Below, one piece after another: positions 1 to 4,936 of a stretch of DNA of 6,143 nucleotides. A model generated the notes under the pieces. The model ran no database searches, was not told the origin of the DNA, and saw nothing but the letters and a program-made list of their open reading frames with translations. A program made the translations under genes and the position numbers. The number at the start of each line of letters is the position of its first letter. The stretch's first letter is position 1. Source of the DNA: Bryobacterales bacterium (GTDB lineage: Bacteria > Acidobacteriota > Terriglobia > Bryobacterales > Bryobacteraceae); the NCBI GenBank assembly GCA_003132865.1, contig PKYZ01000889.1, positions 6,606-12,748 of the forward strand. The letters run 5' to 3'.

Positions 1-43
1 GGGAGCGGTTTCGTCAGAAATCTCGAAAACGTTTAAGCACCCC

Positions 44-87
44 CAATGAGCCTGCTAACAGGCAAAGAACAGGCTGAACAGACATTG
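44..87. repeat. Nested inverted repeat with alternative pairings
   Basis: CAATG at 44-48 can pair with CATTG at 83-87, and the adjoining AGCCTG at 49-54 can pair with CAGGCT at 70-75, giving an 11-base-pair interrupted stem. A competing hairpin uses GCCTG at 50-54 with CAGGC at 59-63 around a CTAA loop. The two folds exclude each other because AACAGGC occurs twice, at 57-63 and 68-74, eleven bases apart. No U-tract follows on either strand, so this is not a standard terminator. Function is unknown. Confidence 0.35.
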
Positions 88-737
88 AGGCGTAAACTTT
101 TAAGTTACTGATTTCATTGATGTTATTTGTAGATTCGGCCCACCCAAGGCAGTTGGAATCTCGTCTGGGCGTCGGTATCGAGCAGGCCGGGGAACAGGCG
201 GTGTACCAGGCCTCGCTCCCGAGATCGTTGTGTCCTTAAGGGACCGTCAGGAAATAACTGAAATAACTTCGGTGGTTTTTGTTTTGTACTGTCTATGTGT
301 GAGTTAGGCGTGGGTTAGGCGCGCAGATCGCGGTAATGCAGCAACGCGCAGAAGGCCGGTGAACCGGCTATGCGTCCGTTTCGTTCAGATGCGGCCTGGA
401 CCCTTGTGGGCAAGATGTCGCCGCGCATTTTGACCGCGGCGGCATACACGCCGCAAGCGTCGGAGGCCGGTCCAGGGTCGCATGAGGCATCCCACTTCAA
501 GTGGCAGCAGGCTGCAACGTTGGTTGATATGAGAAGAAGCCTGGGGCCTTTTCCCTTGAGCGGATGTTTGAAGAAACTCCCGTTCGCCGTTGCCGCCCTT
601 GTAGTTGCGCCCGCACTTCTGCCCTGGCGCTGATTGTCGTGGGTTCCCCGTGCTGGGATGCTGCAGCGTGCCCGCCGGCTGGCAGATCAAAATGCATCAG
701 CATAGCGACGAAGCGCACGCCGTCGCCGTCGTGTTAG

Positions 738-758
738 CCGTCGGCTCGGTACCGACGG
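738..758 (-). terminator. GC-rich hairpin downstream of the operon, possible terminator
   Basis: A perfect seven-base-pair stem (CCGTCGG at 738-744 with CCGACGG at 752-758) encloses a seven-base loop. It is about 100 bases beyond the stop of the mutarotase gene and is the strongest simple hairpin found between that stop and the window edge on the operon side. There is no T-tract after it in the direction of transcription, so intrinsic termination here is doubtful. It may instead protect a 3' end or be incidental to GC-rich sequence. Confidence 0.25.
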
Positions 759-856
759 GAGCGCAGGCAACATCGGAGCTTGCGGTGGTAAAGACACTCC
801 TACTCGTCCGATACTAACTCAGCCGAAGAAAACCCGGTAGTTCCCGCCGCCTGCGC

Positions 857-1246
857 TCATCCGGACTCGATGATCAAATTCGCGTATGGAATGGTATCTC
901 CCGTTCGGATCAGCCCGACTGCCTGGGGGACACGCTTCTTGAACTGAACATGCGGTTCAAAGATGAGCGGGACGCCAGAAAGCGCCTGCTCGAATTCCAG
1001 TCGTACATCGTTGCCATTCGCGGCGAGGAATTCCTCGGCCATGAAGACCTGGCCGGCTACGAAGTTAGAGCGAATCGCCCGAACCACATCGAGCACTCTG
1101 GGGATATCGTCGACCAGGGAGATGTCAATGGTTTCTATCGGCGGCCAGAACGGAAAACCGCGATCGGCGATCACCAAGGTATTCGTATGGCGGACGCGGC
1201 TGATGAGCGAGTTTATCGCCGGGTTCAGGATGCCGGTTTTCAGCAT
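857..1246 (-). CDS. RbsD/FucU-family sugar mutarotase (pyranase)
   Basis: The 129-residue protein matches the RbsD/FucU family over its full length; Bacillus RbsD has 131 residues. Family members are cytoplasmic oligomers that interconvert anomers or ring forms of free sugars: D-ribose for RbsD, L-fucose for FucU. Visible marks are the start MLKTGILNP, His20 in the RHTNTLVIAD segment (the catalytic His of RbsD), Asp28, the VLDVVRAI helix at 52-59, Glu71-Glu72, His99, and the ending RTGDTIPYAN with Tyr121 and Asn123. These match the His20, His98, Tyr120 and Asn122 pattern known for RbsD. The ending looks slightly more RbsD-like than FucU-like, so the sugar is not settled by sequence; ribose, fucose or another sugar is possible. 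The ATG start lies 10 bases after the kinase stop with no clear Shine-Dalgarno, so translation is probably coupled. It is the last gene of the operon. No ribose kinase or ABC transporter is adjacent, which argues weakly against an rbs role. Confidence 0.87.
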   Translation of the reverse strand: MLKTGILNPAINSLISRVRHTNTLVIADRGFPFWPPIETIDISLVDDIPRVLDVVRAIRSNFVAGQVFMAEEFLAANGNDVRLEFEQALSGVPLIFEPHVQFKKRVPQAVGLIRTGDTIPYANLIIESG

Positions 1247-1256
1247 AAAGGCGAGA

Positions 1257-2111
1257 CTACCCGATCCTGACTCTTACGGTCAACGAGCCCGGCACCGGTT
1301 CTTCGGAAACTACAATCATGTATCCGCCGCCGCACCCTGAGTACATGGCGCCCGCGTACCGGGATTGAAACCAGGCAAGTATCCCTTTCAAATCCAGGCT
1401 AATCGCCGGATGCTGCACGGTGTGAGGCAGAATCGCTTCCCAACACCGCATGCAATGGTTCAAAGCGGCGCCCAGACAACGGATGTCTGTGTTCATGATC
1501 GCGTCAAAACAGTCCTTGCCGGTCTGGCCCAGTTGCGCGATCCACTCGGAATCCAGGTTTCTGATGCCCAGGGGACTGTAGCCAGCGGGACGTTGGTTGA
1601 TGGGGACGAGATGGAAGACTTCTTCCACCCAACGTGCAATCTCCGGCTCGCAGTTGGATTCGACATGTGCGGGAAACCTTCCCCCCTCGACGCCGGCATC
1701 GTAATCGAGCCTGCTCACGCCTGGATAGAGCAGGCCGATCATGTCCTGCGAGCCGGATGGCTCGGCCTTTCCGGCATTCTCCGCCCAGTACAACTCGCGG
1801 ACCAAATCCGCGCGAGGCCGGTTCGGGAGCACGCCGTTCCACAAGCTGGTAGCAATCCGGCGCGTGCTGCTGGCCATGCCGCAGCGATCCATGAACCAGA
1901 AAGCCGGTTCCAACGCCACCACCACCATGGATCCGGGAGGATCCGGATTGTGCCTGGAGACGAAGGGCTGATCAATCCACCCGCCCGCCAACGCCATGCG
2001 ATTAGGGATTCGACTGGCGATGAAGGCGACATCCGCGCTGTGGCTTCCGTTACCCCGACCATCCGGGAGCGTCTCAGGTAAAGGCGTCGCGATGGTGGTG
2101 GGCGGCTGCAC
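1257..2111 (-). CDS. Divergent GHMP-superfamily sugar kinase
   Basis: The 284-residue protein carries the three GHMP kinase motifs in order. Motif 1 is RIPNRMALAGGWIDQP at 34-49, like the R-x-D-x-x-GGW-D-x-P start of fucokinase and heptose kinases. Motif 2, the phosphate-binding loop, appears as RCGMASSTRR at 76-85 instead of the usual P-x-G-x-G-L-G-S-S-A. PSGSQDMIGLLYPGV at 118-132 holds the likely catalytic-base Asp123. Motif 3 is GAMYSGCGGGYMIVV at 254-268. Only about 35 residues separate motifs 1 and 2, and the chain is shorter than the common 320-360, so the N-terminal domain is compact. A Cys/His-rich helix is present (Cys212, His219, Cys220, Cys223, His230, His234). The expected reaction is ATP-dependent phosphorylation of a sugar; the substrate is unknown. 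Between an epimerase and a mutarotase, a free aldose such as L-fucose or L-galactose is a reasonable guess. The start is GTG, two bases after the epimerase stop, supported by a Shine-Dalgarno. An inactive or repurposed homologue is possible. Confidence 0.75.
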   Translation of the reverse strand: MQPPTTIATPLPETLPDGRGNGSHSADVAFIASRIPNRMALAGGWIDQPFVSRHNPDPPGSMVVVALEPAFWFMDRCGMASSTRRIATSLWNGVLPNRPRADLVRELYWAENAGKAEPSGSQDMIGLLYPGVSRLDYDAGVEGGRFPAHVESNCEPEIARWVEEVFHLVPINQRPAGYSPLGIRNLDSEWIAQLGQTGKDCFDAIMNTDIRCLGAALNHCMRCWEAILPHTVQHPAISLDLKGILAWFQSRYAGAMYSGCGGGYMIVVSEEPVPGSLTVRVRIG

Positions 2112-2113
2112 GG

Positions 2114-3160
2114 CTAGTCCTTCACCACACGCTTTCCCGCCTTGCGGTCCGCGTATTGTTCAGCGATCCACGCGTATGTCTTTTCCATGCCGACGCGGAG
2201 CGGCGTGTGAGGCTCCCAATCGAGCACGCTCTTGATGAAGGTGTTGTCGCTGTTGCGTCCGGCGACGCCCTTGGGGGCATTCAGATCGTAAGTGTGATGA
2301 AGCTTGACGCCGCCGATGGCTTCCACCATTCTTGCCAGATCGTCGATCGCGATCAGTTCGCTCGAACCGAGGTTGATGGGCGTGGCAATGAGCCGGTCGC
2401 AGTGCATAATCTGGTCGACACCGAGCACGCAATCGTCGATGAAGCAGAAGCTGCGGGTTTGCGATCCGTCGCCCCAAATGTCGATGGTGGTGTGGCCGAG
2501 GTCGAGGGCTTCGATTACCTTACGGCTGAGCGCGGCGGGCGCCTTCTCGCGGCCTCCGAACCAGGTGCCGTTGGGGCCGAAGATGTTGTGGAAGCGGGCG
2601 ATGTGAGTTTCCAGACCGCGTTCCGCCCAATACTCCTGGCAGAACATCTCCGAGAGGAGTTTCTCCCAACCGTAACCTCTCTCAGCCATGGCTGGGTACG
2701 CGTCCGATTCCTTAAGAGCGCGCACGTTTGGATCCCGTTGCAGGTCGGTGTTGTAGGCGCAGGCCGACGAGGAAAAGAAATAGCGTTGGGCGCCGGCACG
2801 CCAGGCGCCTTCAATCAGGTGGGTGTTGACTAGAATGCTACGGAGGCACTCGACGCGAAAGTGCTCGATGAAACCCATACCGCCCATGTCGGCGGCCAGG
2901 TTGTAGACCTCCACGGCGCCTTCAACGGCCCGGATGGCGTTGTGCTTCTCGCTCAGGTCCAAGGAGAGGCATTCCACACCGGGCACCCGCTGGTACCATT
3001 CCGGCAAGGGCTTGCGGTCGATGGCGCGGATGCGGGTGTAGCCCAGATCGTGAAAATACCGGGCGAGCGCGCCCGCGATGAAGCCGCCCGCGCCCGCAAT
3101 GACGATCAGATCGTCACGGCCGATACGGCGGTCGATTCTTACTTCGGAGTTCTCTTTCAT
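2114..3160 (-). CDS. GDP-mannose 3,5-epimerase-like NAD-dependent epimerase
   Basis: This is a 348-residue extended short-chain dehydrogenase/reductase. The dinucleotide-binding loop GAGGFIAG is at 23-30 and an acidic residue ends strand 2 (Asp48). NLAADMGGMGFI at 88-98, SSSACAY at 130-136, YGWEK at 163-167 and GTWFGGREKAPAA at 198-210 are hallmarks of GDP-mannose 3,5-epimerase (GME). The residues known to be catalytic in Arabidopsis GME (Cys145, Tyr174, Lys178, Lys217) correspond to Cys134, Tyr163, Lys167 and Lys206, all at the same offset of 11, so the active site is intact. GME turns GDP-D-mannose into GDP-L-galactose and GDP-L-gulose in the cytosol; it is best known from plant ascorbate synthesis, with bacterial homologues. 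I prefer the ATG at 3160. A GTG at 3226 would add 22 residues unlike the family, encoded by a leader hairpin. It heads the operon with the kinase and mutarotase. A related GDP-sugar epimerase with another substrate is the main alternative. Confidence 0.87.
   Translation of the reverse strand: MKENSEVRIDRRIGRDDLIVIAGAGGFIAGALARYFHDLGYTRIRAIDRKPLPEWYQRVPGVECLSLDLSEKHNAIRAVEGAVEVYNLAADMGGMGFIEHFRVECLRSILVNTHLIEGAWRAGAQRYFFSSSACAYNTDLQRDPNVRALKESDAYPAMAERGYGWEKLLSEMFCQEYWAERGLETHIARFHNIFGPNGTWFGGREKAPAALSRKVIEALDLGHTTIDIWGDGSQTRSFCFIDDCVLGVDQIMHCDRLIATPINLGSSELIAIDDLARMVEAIGGVKLHHTYDLNAPKGVAGRNSDNTFIKSVLDWEPHTPLRVGMEKTYAWIAEQYADRKAGKRVVKD
2118..2123 (-). promoter_or_regulatory. Shine-Dalgarno setting the GTG start of the kinase
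   Basis: Read on the minus strand, GAAGGA ends six bases before the GTG at 2111 and lies inside the last codons of the epimerase gene. This spacing supports GTG as the true start, since no ATG occurs in frame until Met39, which falls inside motif 1. The arrangement stop, two bases, start implies translational coupling between the two genes. Confidence 0.6.
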
Positions 3161-3189
3161 GGGCGGTTCTTGTGCAACGGCGGAGCGGG

Positions 3190-3229
3190 CCTGCGATCCT
3201 GTGGCTCTGGGTGAGCGCCGGATCACAGG
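3190..3229 (-). promoter_or_regulatory. Long hairpin in the leader of the epimerase operon
   Basis: Two ten-base arms, 3190-3199 and 3220-3229, are inverted repeats matching at nine positions; in minus-strand RNA the tenth is a G-U wobble, so all ten pair. The 20-base loop can form a further GG/CC and CUC/GAG stem around ACCCA. The outer arm begins just where a transcript from the promoter at 3235-3263 would start, and the hairpin ends about 30 bases before the ATG at 3160. No U-tract follows, so it is not an ordinary terminator. It may stabilise the 5' end, modulate translation, or bind a protein as DNA. Confidence 0.5.
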
Positions 3230-3234
3230 AGTCC

Positions 3235-3263
3235 ATAATTAGCGCTAAAGTAATCGTTAACAA
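3235..3263 (-). promoter_or_regulatory. Candidate promoter of the epimerase-kinase-mutarotase operon
   Basis: On the minus strand, TTGTTA (3258-3263) and AATTAT (3235-3240) are separated by 17 bases; each matches four of six sigma-70 consensus positions. The segment is an AT-rich island in GC-rich surroundings and lies between the fucosidase stop and the epimerase start. Initiation would be near 3228, giving a leader of roughly 70 bases before the ATG at 3160. No strong terminator follows the fucosidase gene, so read-through from it is also possible. Confidence 0.45.
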
Positions 3264-3265
3264 TT
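3252..3265. promoter_or_regulatory. Imperfect palindrome overlapping the -35, possible operator
   Basis: The 14 bases AATCGTTAACAATT read the same on both strands at 12 positions around a GTTAAC core. The site overlaps the candidate -35 element, where a repressor would block polymerase. Size and symmetry suit a dimeric helix-turn-helix regulator of sugar genes, but AT-rich palindromes of this size also arise by chance. No regulator gene lies in the window. Confidence 0.25.
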
Positions 3266-3288
3266 GTAGCCCGGAGAACTCGCTCCTG

Positions 3289-4890
3289 TCAATCCGCCGG
3301 GCCGTTGGTACTCTGTTTTAGGCCGGCTGGGGTTATCTTGAACACCCAGGCAAATTCTCCGGTTCGCGCGGCAGGCATCTCGATCTCCAAGCCGCTATTG
3401 TCGCGCGTCCATTTCAGCTTGGCACCGGAGCCGAGCAGTTGAACGCCGGCGACTTCCGATTCCATGACCTTGGATCCACGGGCCAGGGACTGGATCTTGA
3501 TTTTGCCATCCTGCGGCCAGGCGAGCGCGATGGCGTACAGCAGACCGTCGCGCGTAGTGAACCGGATATCGCGGCTGGTATAGGGCTTCGTAGCCGTGTC
3601 GTTGAACGAACCGCCGACGACCTTGGTGGGACCTTCGCCGGAGATCTTCCAGGGCCGCGTGCCATAAATCGCTTCGCCATTGACGGAGAGCCATCGGCCC
3701 ATGGCAAGCAACACATTCGCCGCCTGCTCAGGAATCGTGCCGTCCGATTTGGGCCCCACGTTCAGGAGCAGAGCGCCATTCTTGCTGACGATATCCACTA
3801 ATTCCTGGACCAGCGACTCCGGGGAGCGGAAAGTGTCGTGGTCGATGTACCCCCAGGACTTGACGCTCACTGAGGTGTCCGTCTGCCAAAACCGCGGCAG
3901 GATCTGGTCCGACTGGCCGCGCTCGATGTCCAAAACGGCGGCGCTTGGCGGAAAGGCATCGTCCTTGTAATTGATCGCGGCGGTAGAGCCGCGGCGCGCG
4001 GCATTGTTGTAATAGAACGCCGCCAGACGTTGCCGGTACGGCTCGAACTCTTTGGTCTCGATCCACCAGTCGAACCAGAGAATCTCCGGTTGATACTTGG
4101 TCACCATTTCGGCTACGCGGGCCAGCCAATCGTCCAGGTATGCCGGGTCGGGATGAGCTGCCCAATGCGCCTTGTTCTTGTCCGTGACGCCGGCGTGGGC
4201 GGGGCCGTAAAAGGCCGCGAATTTCGGGTCGCGGACGTCGGAATCGATCTCCCTGCCGGTATTGAGGAAGAAGTAGTGCTCGGCACGGTGGCTGGAAACG
4301 CCGAAGTGGAGGCCGGCGGCTCGCACGGCCTGCGCCAACTCGCCGGTGGTGTCGCGGTGTGGGCCCATTTTAGCGGCGCTCCAGTCGCTGAGGTCCGAGT
4401 TATACATCGCGAACCCGTCGTGGTGCTCCGCGACGGGAACAACGTATTTCGCGCCGGCTTTGCGGAACAGATCCGCCCAAGCTTTCGCGTCGAACTTCTC
4501 CGCCTTGAACATGGGAATGAAGTCTTTGTATCCGAATTTCGACTGCGGGCCATAGGTGGCGACGTGATGGGCGAACTCCGGGGTCCCCTGGTTGTACATA
4601 TTTCGCGGGTACCATTCGTTGCCAAACGCCGGAACCGAGTAAACGCCCCAATGGAGGAAGATGCCGAACTTGCCGTCCAGATACCAGGCGGGAACCTGGT
4701 AGTGCTTGAGGGAGTCCCAGTTGGGGCGGAACGGCCCGGTCTGTCCCCCCGTATCGACCTGGCGGAGAAGCGCGGCGCGCGCGGCGTCGAACTTGTGGAC
4801 GGCGTTCTCCCAGACGACATCGTCCGCGTTGGGACTCTGCGCCGATGCAGTGGCGCCAAGGCTCAGAAGGAGTATTGCGTGGAATCGCAT
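3289..4890 (-). CDS. Secreted alpha-L-fucosidase, GH29
   Basis: The 533-residue enzyme hydrolyses terminal alpha-L-fucose from glycans by a retaining mechanism. Residues 1-17 form a short signal peptide ending in ASA before Gln18, so the enzyme is exported to the periplasm or outside. The GH29 barrel spans about 55-410: WYLDGKFGIFLHWGVYS with His80-Trp81, NEWYPRNMY at 91-99, the His156-His157 pair in AEHHDGF, ILWFDWW with the expected nucleophile Asp274, and LLLNVGPKSDGTIP at 374-387. The acid/base residue is variable in this family; Glu323 in LDIERG is my candidate, because the later WQTDTS segment has Gln336 where some relatives carry Glu. A beta-sandwich C-terminal domain follows from about 420. 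Length is usual for a one-domain bacterial GH29. The ATG at 4890 gives the signal peptide directly, although its Shine-Dalgarno is weak. It has its own promoter and ends 128 bases before the epimerase ATG. Linkage preference cannot be read from sequence. Confidence 0.93.
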   Translation of the reverse strand: MRFHAILLLSLGATASAQSPNADDVVWENAVHKFDAARAALLRQVDTGGQTGPFRPNWDSLKHYQVPAWYLDGKFGIFLHWGVYSVPAFGNEWYPRNMYNQGTPEFAHHVATYGPQSKFGYKDFIPMFKAEKFDAKAWADLFRKAGAKYVVPVAEHHDGFAMYNSDLSDWSAAKMGPHRDTTGELAQAVRAAGLHFGVSSHRAEHYFFLNTGREIDSDVRDPKFAAFYGPAHAGVTDKNKAHWAAHPDPAYLDDWLARVAEMVTKYQPEILWFDWWIETKEFEPYRQRLAAFYYNNAARRGSTAAINYKDDAFPPSAAVLDIERGQSDQILPRFWQTDTSVSVKSWGYIDHDTFRSPESLVQELVDIVSKNGALLLNVGPKSDGTIPEQAANVLLAMGRWLSVNGEAIYGTRPWKISGEGPTKVVGGSFNDTATKPYTSRDIRFTTRDGLLYAIALAWPQDGKIKIQSLARGSKVMESEVAGVQLLGSGAKLKWTRDNSGLEIEMPAARTGEFAWVFKITPAGLKQSTNGPAD

Positions 4891-4904
4891 GATCTACCGA
4901 CAGA

Positions 4905-4933
4905 ACTATAACATCCACCCAATAAAAAGGCAA
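4905..4933 (-). promoter_or_regulatory. Promoter of the fucosidase gene
   Basis: On the minus strand, TTGCCT (4928-4933) and TATAGT (4905-4910) are separated by exactly 17 bases; the -10 matches five of six consensus positions and the -35 four. The -35 begins four bases after the stop codon of the upstream CRTAC1-like gene. Initiation is expected near 4898, leaving a very short leader before the ATG at 4890. The fucosidase is therefore probably transcribed on its own, though no clear terminator prevents read-through from the gene before it. Confidence 0.55.
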
Positions 4934-4936
4934 CAG

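Larger units (their letters stand above)
1..856. other. Gene-less left flank
   Basis: I see no supportable protein or RNA gene in these 856 bases. Open frames on both strands are short, overlap one another, lack credible ribosome binding sites and give compositions rich in Arg, Ser, Pro and Gly that resemble no family I know. The first 130 bases and the part near 240-300 look more AT-rich than the rest. Small structures are present: a nested inverted repeat at 44-87, an AT palindrome at 95-106 (AACTT, two T, AAGTT), a five-base-pair hairpin with a TGAA loop at 355-368, and a seven-base-pair hairpin at 738-758. It lies downstream of the mutarotase gene, so part of it may be the 3' untranslated region of the operon. 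A decayed gene or an unrecognised small RNA cannot be excluded. Confidence 0.6.

Noticed and set aside
1..330. Possible tRNA gene or attachment site in the AT-richer left end
   Set aside because: No T-loop consensus, no acceptor stem pairing and no CCA-like end could be found on either strand.
370..633. Plus-strand open frame of 87 codons
   Set aside because: No recognisable family, no good ribosome binding site, low-information composition, and it overlaps equally long frames on the other strand.
605..817. Plus-strand open frame of 70 codons with a hydrophobic middle
   Set aside because: The hydrophobic stretch comes from GC-rich GTC/GCC repeats; no start signal and no family resemblance.
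1365..2081. Plus-strand open frame of 238 codons
   Set aside because: It is antisense to the kinase gene, whose product shows ordered GHMP motifs; this frame shows none.
3161..3226. N-terminal extension of the epimerase from a GTG at 3226
   Set aside because: The 22 added residues do not look like the family, the GTG lies almost on the predicted transcription start, and the bases are explained by a leader hairpin.
3266..3288. Terminator directly after the fucosidase stop
   Set aside because: Only a four-base-pair stem (GGAG with CTCC) is available and no T-tract follows.
4030..4911. Plus-strand open frame of 293 codons
   Set aside because: It is antisense to the fucosidase gene; the minus-strand product has the full set of GH29 motifs, so this is a mirror frame.
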